This document shows positions 43,183 to 52,046 of a stretch of 64,000 nt of DNA, one piece after another (the first letter of the stretch is position 1; every line of letters begins with the position of its first letter). The position numbers and the translations under genes are program-made. The notes beneath the pieces are model-generated. The model was given only the letters and a program-made list of their open reading frames with translations, did no database searches and was not told the DNA's origin. Where the stretch lies: NCBI GenBank assembly GCA_947494195.1, contig CANLUC010000001.1:558001-622000 (forward strand). Direction: 5' to 3'. The DNA comes from an uncultured Nesterenkonia sp. (GTDB lineage Bacteria; Actinomycetota; Actinomycetes; Actinomycetales; Micrococcaceae).

Positions 43183-45441
43183 ATGTCCGATTCAGCCCCC
43201 GCGCAGAGCTCCGCAGCCGCCGACACCAGCCTCCCGACACCTCCCCGGGCGAAGCAGGTCCCGACCTCGCGCACCCACCACGGGGACACGTTCGTGGACC
43301 ACTACGAGTGGCTGCGCGAGAAGGACTCCGCCGAGGTCCTCGCGCATCTTCACGCAGAGAACACCTACGCGGAGGCCGTCACCGCGGACCAGCAGCCGCT
43401 GCGGGAGGCGATCTTCTCCGAGATCAAGCACCGCACGGTGGAGACTGACCTCTCGGTCCCCTCCCGGCGCGGCGACTGGTGGTACTTCACCCGCACCCTT
43501 GAGGGCGAGCAGCACGCCATCTACTGCCGTGTCCCCGCCGCGGCCGGAGAGCAGGAGAACCCCACGGCCGACGACCCCGAGTCCTGGACTCCCCCGCAGG
43601 TCCAGGCCGGCGTCACGCTCGCCGGTGAGGAGACCATCTTCGACACCAATGCCGAGGCGGCGAAACACCCCTTCTACCAGCTCGGCGGAATGTCGCTCAA
43701 TGCCGCAGGGACGCTGCTGGCCTACTCCGAGGACACCTCCGGAGATGAGCTCTACACCCTGCGGTTCCGTGACCTGAGCACTGGTGAGAACCTCCCAGAA
43801 GAGGTCGGCAGCGTCCACGGTGGGCCCGTGCTCGAACCCACCGGTGCGCGCACCTATTACATGGTGGCCGACGCCGCCTGGCGGCCGTACCGCCTCTATG
43901 CGCACACGCTGGGGACGCCCGCCGAGGAGGACCGGCTGCTCCTGGAGATCACGGACGAGCAGCTCTGGACCGGAGTGGGACTCTCTGCGGACAAGCGCGA
44001 GCTGCTCATCATCTCCGGGAACTCCGAGTACGACGAGTCCCGACTGCTCGATGTCACCGATCCCGCGGCGGAGCCGGTGCTGCTGATCGGCGCCGAGCGG
44101 CGGATCCTGCACAGCATCGACCCGCTTGTGCTCGACGGCGAGCGCCTGCTGCTGGTCACCCACAACCAGGACGGACCGAACAACGCTCTTTCGCTGACCA
44201 CCGCAGCGGAGCTCACGGCGCAGCACGCCGACCGGCCCCTGGACCTGGGCCGGCTGGTGCTGCCGCATGAGGAGACGGTGAAGCTCGAGGGCGTCACCGT
44301 CACCGCCGCCCAGGTGATCGTCGCCGCGCGGCGCGACACCATCGAGTCGGTCCAGCTGCTCTCCCTGGACACGCTGCGTGCGGCGCGCGAGGGCGCGGCT
44401 CCCGTGCTGACCTCCACGCTGCCCGGACCGACCTTCGGCGAGGAGCTCTATACCTGCGCGGTGATCGCCGCCGAGTACGAGGCCCCGCTCTTCCGAGTCG
44501 CCTACGAGTCCTGGATGACACCGACGCGGATCTATGACATCGACCATGCCGAAGGAACACCGGTGCTGCGTCGGGAGACCCCGGTCCATGACGTGGACCT
44601 CGACGCCTACCGCGCCACCCGCCTCTGGGCGCCGACCGGAGATGCCCGGGCAGACGGCTCCGAGATCACCGTGCCGATCACGGTCCTGCACCACCGAGAC
44701 GTGAGCGCAGACGGCAGCAACCCGACCCTGGTCTATGGGTACGGCTCTTATGAGATGAGCATGGACCCCAGCTTCGGGATCCCCAGGCTCTCGCTGCTGG
44801 ATCGCGGCATCGTCTTCGCCATCGCCCATGTGCGCGGCGGCGGCGAGCTCGGCCGCGGTTGGTACGAGGACGGGAAGAAGCTGAAGAAGACCAACACCTT
44901 CACCGACTTCATCGCCGCCACCGACCACCTGGTCGCCCAGCGGTGGGCCGATCCTGCGCGGATCGCCGCACTCGGCGGCTCCGCGGGCGGGCTGCTCATG
45001 GGTGCGGTGGCCAACCTCGCCCCCGAGAAGTACGTCGCCGTCCTGGCTCAGGTGCCCTTCGTGGACAACCTGACCTCGATCCTGGACCCGGAACTGCCAC
45101 TCTCCGCGCTGGAGTGGGAGGAATGGGGCAACCCGATCACCGACCCCGAGGTCTATGCGTACATGAAGTCCTACTCCCCCTACGAGAACGTCCGTGACGT
45201 GGCGTACCCGGCGATCGCCGCGGTGACCAGCCTCCACGACACCCGAGTGCTCTACGTGGAGCCGGCCAAATGGGTCCAGGTCCTGCGCGAGCACCAGCAG
45301 GGCGACGCCCCTGTGGTGATGAAGATCGAGATGGACGGCGGGCACGGAGGCGCCTCGGGTCGCTACGAGAGCTGGAAGGAACGCGCCTGGGACTACGCGT
45401 TCCTCGCGCATCACCTCGGCGCCGACGGCGTGGGCCGATGA
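43183..45441 (+). CDS. ptrB: Oligopeptidase B (prolyl oligopeptidase family S9A)
   Basis: A 752-aa cytosolic serine peptidase that cleaves short peptides after basic residues. The C-terminal catalytic domain has Ser600 in ALGGSAGGLLMGAVAN, the His in DGGHGGASGRYESW and VRGGGELGRGWYEDGKKL. The N-terminal propeller starts near RTHHGDTFVDHYEWLREKDS, a family marker. I start at ATG43183; an ATG four codons earlier is also in frame. The stop overlaps the methyltransferase start (ATGA). Confidence 0.93.
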   Translation: MSDSAPAQSSAAADTSLPTPPRAKQVPTSRTHHGDTFVDHYEWLREKDSAEVLAHLHAENTYAEAVTADQQPLREAIFSEIKHRTVETDLSVPSRRGDWWYFTRTLEGEQHAIYCRVPAAAGEQENPTADDPESWTPPQVQAGVTLAGEETIFDTNAEAAKHPFYQLGGMSLNAAGTLLAYSEDTSGDELYTLRFRDLSTGENLPEEVGSVHGGPVLEPTGARTYYMVADAAWRPYRLYAHTLGTPAEEDRLLLEITDEQLWTGVGLSADKRELLIISGNSEYDESRLLDVTDPAAEPVLLIGAERRILHSIDPLVLDGERLLLVTHNQDGPNNALSLTTAAELTAQHADRPLDLGRLVLPHEETVKLEGVTVTAAQVIVAARRDTIESVQLLSLDTLRAAREGAAPVLTSTLPGPTFGEELYTCAVIAAEYEAPLFRVAYESWMTPTRIYDIDHAEGTPVLRRETPVHDVDLDAYRATRLWAPTGDARADGSEITVPITVLHHRDVSADGSNPTLVYGYGSYEMSMDPSFGIPRLSLLDRGIVFAIAHVRGGGELGRGWYEDGKKLKKTNTFTDFIAATDHLVAQRWADPARIAALGGSAGGLLMGAVANLAPEKYVAVLAQVPFVDNLTSILDPELPLSALEWEEWGNPITDPEVYAYMKSYSPYENVRDVAYPAIAAVTSLHDTRVLYVEPAKWVQVLREHQQGDAPVVMKIEMDGGHGGASGRYESWKERAWDYAFLAHHLGADGVGR

Positions 45442-46325
45442 GCTCGACCGGTTCCGCCGCGACCCCCGGATCCGCTCCCGGTAGTGCTCGCGACACTGCT
45501 CCCAGGCCTGCTCCCGGGTCCACTCCCGGACCTGCTCCCGGACCGCAGGTGGATCCCGCCTTCGCCTGGGTCGAGGACCCGGAGCTCGTGGCGATCTATG
45601 ACGTGGAGAACGCCGGTGGATGGGACCACGAGTTCTATCTGGAGCTGCTCGAGGAGCTGGGTGCCAGGCGGGTGGCCGATGTCGGCTGCGGGACCGGCGT
45701 GCTCGGTGTCCTGCTGGCCCAGCACGGCATCCGCGTGGTCGGGGTGGATCCCTCGGCGGCGATGATCGACGTCGCCCGGGCTCGCAGTGCCCGAGCCGGG
45801 GTCGACGCGCAGATCAGCTGGGTCCATGGCTTCGCCGATGGGCTGGAGACCGGGGCCGCCGACGCGGTGGTCATGGAGGGCCACGTGGCCCAGTACTTCC
45901 TTCAGCGAGCGGAGTGGGACGCGGTCCTGGCCGCCGCTTGGCGGGCACTGAGCCCTGGGGGCCACCTGGCGTTCGAATCCCGGAACCCCGCCGCCCTGGA
46001 GCTCGACGCCTGGGATGCCGAGTCCACACGGGAGACGCAGCCGCACCCGGGGGGTGGAGAGTTCACCTCATGGATGGAGATCGCCGGGGTGCGCCACGAC
46101 GCCGTGGACGGGCAGCTGATCACGGCCCGAGCGCACAACCTGCTGCCTGACGGCCGTGAGATCGTCGCTGAGGAGACCCTGCGCTACCGCCCGCTGGCGG
46201 TGCTGCGCGATTCGCTGACCGCCGCCGGGTTCGAGATCCGGCAGATCTGGGGCGACTGGGACCGTGAGGAGCTCAGCGAGGACTCCCCCGAGATGATCTT
46301 CCTGGCGCAGAAGCCGCTGAGCTGA
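45438..46325 (+). CDS. Class I SAM-dependent methyltransferase
   Basis: A 295-aa methyltransferase with motif I VADVGCGTGVLGVLLAQHG and motif II acidic VVGVDPSAAMIDVARAR. The first 35 residues are a low-complexity Pro/Gly/Ser/Ala repeat (PGPAPGP-type) before the folded part (AFAWVEDPELVAIYDVENAG). It is coupled to ptrB by a four-base overlap. The substrate is unknown; the domain is of the methyltransferase-25 sort that includes small-molecule and quinone methylases. Confidence 0.85.
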   Translation: MSSTGSAATPGSAPGSARDTAPRPAPGSTPGPAPGPQVDPAFAWVEDPELVAIYDVENAGGWDHEFYLELLEELGARRVADVGCGTGVLGVLLAQHGIRVVGVDPSAAMIDVARARSARAGVDAQISWVHGFADGLETGAADAVVMEGHVAQYFLQRAEWDAVLAAAWRALSPGGHLAFESRNPAALELDAWDAESTRETQPHPGGGEFTSWMEIAGVRHDAVDGQLITARAHNLLPDGREIVAEETLRYRPLAVLRDSLTAAGFEIRQIWGDWDREELSEDSPEMIFLAQKPLS

Positions 46326-46350
46326 GCAGGGTCACCGGCGCAAGGCAAGA

Positions 46351-47385
46351 TCACCGGCGCAGCGCGCGGGCTGCCTGACCGTGCGGCGCGGTGCGCGCCA
46401 GCGGCTCTCCGTCCAGGCTCAGCACGAACCCAGACTCCGCCTCGCTCTCGCGCGGAAGCTGCTCGGCGATGCCCTCGATGATCCGGATCCCCTCATTGCT
46501 GACCCAGCGCACGCCCACCGCCTCGACCTGACTGCGGAAGCGCCGTCGATCCTGCCTGCTCAGATAGGCGAGCACGGCGGTGTGGAAGACCACCGGAGTC
46601 ATCCCGGCCGGGACTTGATCGAGGACATGGGCCAGTCGGTCGTTGAGGTCTCCGGCGAACATCTCCGGAGGGTCCTGCGCCAGGATCTCGGCGCCAGCGC
46701 GGATCCGCGGGATGCGGTACTCCATGCCGGGCCAGATCAGGGATTCGAGCCATCGCTGATCGGCGGCGTCGGTGAGGTCCAGCGGGTTCAGATCGATGCC
46801 TGCCCGGTAGCCCACGCGCGGCAGCGCCCGTGGGGCCTCGAGTCCGCTGAGCTCACAGCGCAGCTGCACCGCGCTGCGCAGCGATCCTTCGGGTGGCACA
46901 AGTTCACGATCAGGCTGCCCGGCGTGGAGGTACCGGGTGGGCCAGGCATCGGGGTAGAGGCAGAGCCCGGCGGAGGCACCCACCTCGATCAGCGCGAGCG
47001 GCGCGTCGTCGTCGTCCTGGATGGCGGAGAAGGCGAGGTTCAGCGCGGCGATGCGACCGGGCTCGTTGGTCTGGGTCGCGCGGCCCCGCATGGTTGCGGC
47101 GATCTGTGCCCAGCCGTTCAGGATCTGCGCGCGGGCCTCCGCCCACTGCTCGGCCTGCACACCGTGGAACTGGGCGAAGGCGAAGAGCAGATTGGCCTGA
47201 CGCTTCGCGGCAGGAAGGGCGAGCAGCCGCTGCAGGAGATCGGTGTCCTCGGCCACGCCTGAGGCCCATCGGGCGTAGCGCGGGGAGACCGGGGCGGCCT
47301 CGACCTCGGCGAAGACGCGGTAGTGCTCCTGGAGCTGCGCCAGGCCTGCGGCGTCGCCGGGCTCTCGGTCCGGGAGCTCGTGCAT
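46351..47385 (-). CDS. DUF2332-family protein
   Basis: A 344-aa protein of the DUF2332 family, found mostly in actinobacteria and of unknown function. The recognised patches are LIEVGASAGLCLYPDAWPTR (a loop resembling a methyltransferase motif I), GIDLNPLDLTDAADQRWLES, WPGMEYRIPRIRAGAEI and PVVFHTAVLAYLSRQDRRRF. It starts three bases after the TenA stop, so the two are one transcript. An 11-bp direct repeat (TCACCGGCGCA) overlaps its stop. Confidence 0.82.
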   Translation of the reverse strand: MHELPDREPGDAAGLAQLQEHYRVFAEVEAAPVSPRYARWASGVAEDTDLLQRLLALPAAKRQANLLFAFAQFHGVQAEQWAEARAQILNGWAQIAATMRGRATQTNEPGRIAALNLAFSAIQDDDDAPLALIEVGASAGLCLYPDAWPTRYLHAGQPDRELVPPEGSLRSAVQLRCELSGLEAPRALPRVGYRAGIDLNPLDLTDAADQRWLESLIWPGMEYRIPRIRAGAEILAQDPPEMFAGDLNDRLAHVLDQVPAGMTPVVFHTAVLAYLSRQDRRRFRSQVEAVGVRWVSNEGIRIIEGIAEQLPRESEAESGFVLSLDGEPLARTAPHGQAARALRR

Positions 47386-47388
47386 CTC

Positions 47389-48048
47389 TCAGGCCACCGG
47401 CCAGGTCTCGAGCCGGTGCGCTGAGTCCCAGAACATCCACTCGTACTGGCTGGCGCGGTGGTAGGCGCGGTGCATGGCAGCGCGGGTCTCCTCGCTGGCG
47501 GTGGCGGCCAGCTCGTCGACGATCTGTCGTGCCGCCTCGGTGAGCTCGTGGAACGCCGGGTCGCCGTAGGCGGTGATCCAGTCGGCGTAGGGGTGACCCT
47601 CCAGGGACCCGACGCGAGTCTTGAGCCGGGTGCCGACGTCGTCGTAGATCCAGAAGCAGGGCAGCACGCTGGCCGCCAGCACCGGCAGCGATCCGGCGGA
47701 CGCCAGGGCGAGCTCGAAGGAGGTGTAGGCCACCGTGGTGGGTGAGGGCTGCACGGCGGAGAAGTCCACGACGTGGGAGGCGTGCAGCACCCGCTCCTCC
47801 TCGATCGCGCCGGCGGCCGCGCGGGACCAGAACATGATGTGCTCAGGATCGGAGGACTGCGCCGCGCAGGCCGCGAGCGCGCGGGCGTAGTCGGTGAGGT
47901 ACAGCGCGTCCTGGCCCATGTAGTTCTCGAAGATGTCTCGCGAAAGCGAGCCGTCCTCGAGCTGGCGCAGGAACGGCAGCGCATCGATCGCCCTCCGGAT
48001 GCCGGCGGTCCGTTCCCAGGCCTCATCGGTGAATGTCGCTGCGCTCAT
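47389..48048 (-). CDS. tenA: TenA-family thiaminase II-like protein
   Basis: A 219-aa TenA protein that hydrolyses aminopyrimidine or thiamine. The active-site Cys is in ASVLPCFWIYDDVGTRL; the aromatic pocket and the final Glu fit RASQYEWMFWDSAHRLETWP. The early IFENYMGQDALYLTDYAR block is also typical. Two adjacent ATGs (48051, 48048) follow GAGAGGGAG; I pick 48048 for better spacing. No other thiamine gene is nearby. A repeat-rich AT segment lies just upstream. Confidence 0.87.
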   Translation of the reverse strand: MSAATFTDEAWERTAGIRRAIDALPFLRQLEDGSLSRDIFENYMGQDALYLTDYARALAACAAQSSDPEHIMFWSRAAAGAIEEERVLHASHVVDFSAVQPSPTTVAYTSFELALASAGSLPVLAASVLPCFWIYDDVGTRLKTRVGSLEGHPYADWITAYGDPAFHELTEAARQIVDELAATASEETRAAMHRAYHRASQYEWMFWDSAHRLETWPVA

Positions 48049-48079
48049 CATCTCCCTCTCGTAGAACCCGTCCTTCCCC

Positions 48080-48150
48080 AAATTATCGTAGAGCTTTCGA
48101 ACTATCGTGCCGCTATAGCTCTACGACTTCCTACAGCTCTACGATAATTT
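48080..48150. promoter_or_regulatory. Operator-like inverted and direct repeats between tenA and menB
   Basis: AAATTATCGTAGAGCT (48080-48095) and AGCTCTACGATAATTT (48135-48150) are perfect 16-bp inverted arms. A third partial copy, AGCTCTACGA, is at 48117-48126, 18 bp before the right arm's copy. The tract is AT-rich in a GC-rich window and lies upstream of both divergent genes. No TPP-riboswitch box is visible. A regulator-binding array is the likely reading. Confidence 0.65.
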
Positions 48151-48218
48151 CGCGGGGGCCGGGTGGAGCCTGACCCTCTCAGGGGCGCGGCCGACGACGA
48201 CGCACCTTCGCTCCTCGG

Positions 48219-48224
48219 TAGACT
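48219..48224 (+). promoter_or_regulatory. -10 hexamer TAGACT of menB
   Basis: Ends 7 nt before GTG48232; decides the menB start. Confidence 0.6.
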
Positions 48225-48231
48225 CGCTGCT

Positions 48232-49221
48232 GTGATCGGATCAGAGACTCCCAGCAACCCGAACGACTCCTCCCCCGCGGTCCTGCCGCCGCAGGTCTCG
48301 GACATCTTCGACCCGTGGCAGTGGCGCGAGGTGGAGGGATTCGACTTCACCGATGTCACGTATCACCGGCGGGTGCGCCGTGACGGGACGGGCACAATCA
48401 CCGCCGACCTCCCCGCGGTCCGGATCGCCTTCGACCGCCCCGAGGTGCGCAACGCCTTCCGTCCCGGCACCGTGGACGAGCTCTACCGGGCGCTGGACCA
48501 CGCGCGGATGACCCCTGATGTGGGCGCCGTGCTGCTCACCGGCAACGGACCCTCCTCCAAGGACGGCGGTCACAGCTTCTGCTCCGGCGGAGACCAGCGC
48601 ATCCGCGGCCGCGACGGCTACCGGTATGCCGAGGGCGACACCGCTGAGACCATCGATCCGGCCCGCGCCGGACGGCTGCACATCCTCGAGGTCCAGCGAC
48701 TCATCCGCACCATGCCCAAGGTGGTGATCGCCGTGGTCAACGGCTGGGCCGCTGGCGGCGGACACTCCCTGCATGTGGTGGCCGATCTGAGCATCGCCTC
48801 GCGCCAGCACGGAAAGTTCAAGCAGACCGATGCGACCGTGGGCTCCTTCGACGCGGGCTACGGCTCCGCCCTGCTGGCGCGTCAGGTGGGACAGAAGAAG
48901 GCCAGGGAGATCTTCTTCCTCGCCCGCGAACACTCCGCCGAGGACATGGTGGCCGCAGGCGCTGTCAATGAGGCGGTGGACCACGAGCGTCTCGAGGAGG
49001 TCGCCCTGGAGTACGCGGCCGACATCGCGGGCCAGTCCCCGCAGGCCATCCGGATGCTGAAGTTCGCGTTCAACGCCGCCGACGACGGCCTGGCAGGTCA
49101 ACAGGTCTTCGCCGGTGAGGCCACACGCATGGGGTACATGACCGATGAGGCTGTCGAGGGCCGTGACGCGTTCCTGGGCAAGCGTGAGCCGAACTGGTCC
49201 GAGTTTCCCTACTACTACTGA
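48232..49221 (+). CDS. menB: 1,4-Dihydroxy-2-naphthoyl-CoA synthase
   Basis: Crotonase-fold ring-closing enzyme of menaquinone synthesis, 329 aa. Markers are RIAFDRPEVRNAFRPGTVDE, FCSGGDQRIRGRDGY, VVNGWAAGGGHSLHVVADLS and TVGSFDAGYGSALLARQVGQ, and the C-terminus FPYYY is typical. I start at GTG48232 rather than the earlier in-frame ATG because of the -10 hexamer. It is separated from the other late men genes (menE, menA) by a 5-kb island. Confidence 0.95.
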   Translation: MIGSETPSNPNDSSPAVLPPQVSDIFDPWQWREVEGFDFTDVTYHRRVRRDGTGTITADLPAVRIAFDRPEVRNAFRPGTVDELYRALDHARMTPDVGAVLLTGNGPSSKDGGHSFCSGGDQRIRGRDGYRYAEGDTAETIDPARAGRLHILEVQRLIRTMPKVVIAVVNGWAAGGGHSLHVVADLSIASRQHGKFKQTDATVGSFDAGYGSALLARQVGQKKAREIFFLAREHSAEDMVAAGAVNEAVDHERLEEVALEYAADIAGQSPQAIRMLKFAFNAADDGLAGQQVFAGEATRMGYMTDEAVEGRDAFLGKREPNWSEFPYYY

Positions 49222-49329
49222 CCCAAGGCATCACCCCCGATCAGCACCCTTGAGCCACCTTCTCAGGTCAAGCTTCGCCGAGGTCAGCGCGACGCAGCGG
49301 GACTTCACGCTCACGTGTGAAGAGCCGGT

Positions 49330-50955
49330 CTAGTCCCTGCTGAGGGCGGTGAGAAGCGCGGCAACTGCTTTGGCGCCTGGGTCTTCGACCCCGAGAGAGG
49401 CAGCCTCAGGAACATAGGCGGCTCGCCCGGATCGGGCCGCGAATTCGGCTGTCCCTCGTGCACCTGCTTCCGCGTCTCGGGCAGCTTCCACCAGGCTTCC
49501 ACCCGCGTCCAGGACTCTGAATGCTGGGGCAATGGCGTCGATCATCGTCGAATGTCCTTCTTCGGCGCCGCCATGGCGGATCATCGCGTTGAGCCCGGCA
49601 CCTAAGGCGTCTGCCCAGCTGGCGTCTCGAGCCAACACCTCGGACATGGCAGTGGTGAGTATCGCAAGAAGAACACCTGATGAGCCGCCCATTCGGGTTT
49701 CAAGGATTGCTGCTACGCGGTTCATGCCCGCGGCCGGGTCGGCGAATCCCAGGGTGCCTGCGTCGAGGTTCGCGAGGATGGCTTCGGCCCCAGCGCGGAA
49801 CGTTGTTCCTGCATCGCCGTCTCCGGTGGACCTGTCGAGGTCATCGAGGACAGCCTTCAGCTCGATGAGGGTCAAGCACCCCTGCCTGACCCTTTCTTCC
49901 ATCTGGTTTCCGGAGGAAACCTCCATAGGTGTCTCTCGATGGTCCGCCTGTCTGCTTTTCGTCCGCCGAGGCGATTCTTTGACTTTCCTCGGAGCCATCC
50001 AGGCGGGGGCAGCAGTCGGTCTCTCCAGTGCCGCTACCAGGGCATCATCTGCAGGCATCACCGTGACGGAGAATCCCTGCATTCCAAGGGACGTCATGGC
50101 TCTCACCGGGCCGATGAAACGCGCGATTCGGGACGCACCAATCTGGCGAATCAGTTCGTGAGTAAGGACAAGGCCCTCCTGGGCTGAACATCCGCCGAGA
50201 TCGTTGAGCATGATCACCAGCTTCTGGGGCTCAGCCTCGATCTCAAGAGACTCGATGACCTGTGCGACCGCGTCGCTGGCGCTCTCGACAGAGATCGTCT
50301 TCGCGCCGGGTTCGTTGTGAATCCCCATGCCCAGTTCGGCTCCACGCTCGCGATCAGGAGCCTCCCCTGGCAATTGAACGGGTCCAAGCGCCAGCCCGAT
50401 GGTGCGAATCGACGCCGCCGCCGCTCGGGCAGCGTCTGCTACTTCACTGAGACCCTTGCCTCTCGACGCAGCGGCTCCCGCTACTTTGTGCACCAATATC
50501 GTGCCGGCGAGCCCGCGCGGCTGCGCGAAGCCAGGGAGTGATACATCGTCTGAAACCAGGACGGTTTCGACCTCGTAGCCCTCTTGGCGCGCGCGCTCAG
50601 CCGCAAGCCCGAAGTTCAGTCGATCGCCGGTGTAGTTCTTGATCACCAGCAGGCACCCCGCCGTACCGGAAACATGGCGAATGCCCTCCAGCACAGCGGT
50701 GACCGACGGGGAGGAGAAGATCTCGCCAGGTATGGCAGCGTCCAGCATTCCCTCGCCGATGAACCCGGCATGCGCAGGCTCGTGACCTGATCCACCACCC
50801 GAGAGAACGGCGACTCGAGAGGGGTCCCGCTCTGACGCTGCTCCGACGAGAACTCTCGTCCCTTCAGATGTCTCGAGTTCTTCCAGCTCAAGAGTCTGAG
50901 TCATGGCCGAAAGCATTTCAGGCACGAGAGTCTCACGAGAGTTGTAGAACGGCAT
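49330..50955 (-). CDS. Dihydroxyacetone kinase, ATP-dependent, DhaK-DhaL fusion
   Basis: A 541-aa fusion that phosphorylates dihydroxyacetone. The DhaK half has VLSGGGSGHEPAHAGFIGEG, VKNYTGDRLNF-like VIKNYTGDRLNFGLA, and the covalent-binding His in LGMGIHNEPGAK. A linker of about 35 residues leads to the DhaL half with DRSTGDGDAGTTF (Mg/ATP Asp residues) and RMGGSSGVLLAILT. GGGGGAG precedes the ATG. It is the last gene of the one-carbon island, 151 bp from the MetF-like gene, so it may be a separate unit. Confidence 0.9.
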   Translation of the reverse strand: MPFYNSRETLVPEMLSAMTQTLELEELETSEGTRVLVGAASERDPSRVAVLSGGGSGHEPAHAGFIGEGMLDAAIPGEIFSSPSVTAVLEGIRHVSGTAGCLLVIKNYTGDRLNFGLAAERARQEGYEVETVLVSDDVSLPGFAQPRGLAGTILVHKVAGAAASRGKGLSEVADAARAAAASIRTIGLALGPVQLPGEAPDRERGAELGMGIHNEPGAKTISVESASDAVAQVIESLEIEAEPQKLVIMLNDLGGCSAQEGLVLTHELIRQIGASRIARFIGPVRAMTSLGMQGFSVTVMPADDALVAALERPTAAPAWMAPRKVKESPRRTKSRQADHRETPMEVSSGNQMEERVRQGCLTLIELKAVLDDLDRSTGDGDAGTTFRAGAEAILANLDAGTLGFADPAAGMNRVAAILETRMGGSSGVLLAILTTAMSEVLARDASWADALGAGLNAMIRHGGAEEGHSTMIDAIAPAFRVLDAGGSLVEAARDAEAGARGTAEFAARSGRAAYVPEAASLGVEDPGAKAVAALLTALSRD

Positions 50956-51047
50956 CGCGCTCCCCCATCAGTGTCGTTGAGCATGCGCGTGAGGCGCTTG
51001 GATGTGATGTACGGGCGATGGATTGTGAAGCGTAACACATCACGATC

Positions 51048-51080
51048 GTTCGAACCGCGACCTTGTGACCAGCTTCGAAC
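51048..51080. promoter_or_regulatory. Inverted repeat GTTCGAA/TTCGAAC upstream of the kinase gene
   Basis: Perfect 7-bp arms separated by 19 bp, about 95 bp upstream of the kinase start. Possible operator or hairpin; no regulator is adjacent. Confidence 0.4.
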
Positions 51081-51106
51081 GTCGACTCGAGGAGCTCTGG
51101 ATCGCC

Positions 51107-51967
51107 TCAGCTTCCGAGCTGTCTCTCGTCGTAGTCGGCGATCCAGTCGGCCGTGGTCTCCATCCCGCCGAAGGTGTAGAAGTGCAGCTTCACGTCCCCT
51201 GATTCGGGCGTGAGTCCCTTCTGCAGGTCCCGGATCAGACGCTCCGGCCCGGCAGTCCCCAGCAGGTTCGTCATGGAGAATCCATACTTGCGGGCGATGC
51301 CCGCCGACGTTGCGACCCCGAAGCGTTTCGCGTAGGTCATCAGCCGCTTGATCCCGGCAGGGCCAGGCACGCCGATCCGAATGGGCAGCTCGATTCCCCG
51401 AGCACGGACCTCACGGATCCACTCATGGATCGGGTCTACGTCGAATCCGAACTGGGTGAGGATCGTGCCGGAGAGACCCTGCTCCTGAAGCGCCGCGACC
51501 TTGGCCTCCAGCACATCCCAGAGCTCAGAATCGGCAATGTCCGGGTGCCCCTCCGGATAGCCCGCGATGGAGATGTCGGTGAATCCATGCTCCGCCGGGA
51601 GGCCTGAACGAATGAGATCCAGGGCCGAGGCGTAGGGCCCCATGGGTTCGGACGGATCTCCCCCGACGGTGAAGAGATGGGCAGCTCCCACCTGACCCCG
51701 CAGGGCCGCCAGGAACTCGACGAACTCCTCCTCGGAGGACATCCTCCGAGCCGCCACGTGGGAGACGGGGATCAGCCCGGCCTCGTGGACAGCCTTGGCT
51801 GCCGCCACTCGCATGTCGAGGTTCTCGTTTCCCAGGAACGTCACGTTGACGCGGGTCCCGGGTGTGAGCTTGGGAGCCGCCGCCAGAAGCGCGTCCACAT
51901 CTTTTCCCGTCATCTCTAGTGAAGGGTCCGCCATCACGGAAGCTGTTGAGTCACTGTTCGTGGCCAT
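51107..51967 (-). CDS. Methylenetetrahydrofolate reductase-like protein (MetF family)
   Basis: A 286-aa TIM-barrel flavoprotein of the MTHFR family. Seen are PHLFTVGGDPSEP-like AAHLFTVGGDPSEPMGPYAS, ISIAGYPEGHPDIADSEL and ILTQFGFDVDPIHEWIREV, the last covering the FAD/folate pocket. The end KLHFYTFGGMETTADWI is family-like. I start at ATG51967 (AAAGGTGA upstream). Sitting after ligM-like and purU genes, it may run in the oxidative direction, from 5-methyl-THF to methylene-THF. That direction is inference. Confidence 0.85.
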   Translation of the reverse strand: MATNSDSTASVMADPSLEMTGKDVDALLAAAPKLTPGTRVNVTFLGNENLDMRVAAAKAVHEAGLIPVSHVAARRMSSEEEFVEFLAALRGQVGAAHLFTVGGDPSEPMGPYASALDLIRSGLPAEHGFTDISIAGYPEGHPDIADSELWDVLEAKVAALQEQGLSGTILTQFGFDVDPIHEWIREVRARGIELPIRIGVPGPAGIKRLMTYAKRFGVATSAGIARKYGFSMTNLLGTAGPERLIRDLQKGLTPESGDVKLHFYTFGGMETTADWIADYDERQLGS

Positions 51968-52046
51968 CTTGATCACCTTTTGTCTTTCGTAGTCTTCCGA
52001 ACCGGGGTCTGCGCAGCATCTGACGTGGGAACCGGTCCCGCGGGCA

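Noticed and set aside
43192-45414. A 740-codon open frame on the minus strand opposite oligopeptidase B
   Set aside because: It is a GC-rich shadow: the plus strand carries a complete S9A peptidase with all motifs, while the antisense translation is rich in Arg/Gly/Asp/His without any family pattern.
46332-46361. 11-bp direct repeat TCACCGGCGCA as an insertion footprint
   Set aside because: Two short copies 19 bp apart around a stop codon with no inserted element between; most simply local duplication.
48049-48231. TPP riboswitch upstream of tenA
   Set aside because: No thi-box elements (CTGAGA or ACCTGATC) are visible on the minus strand; the repeats there look like protein-binding sites.
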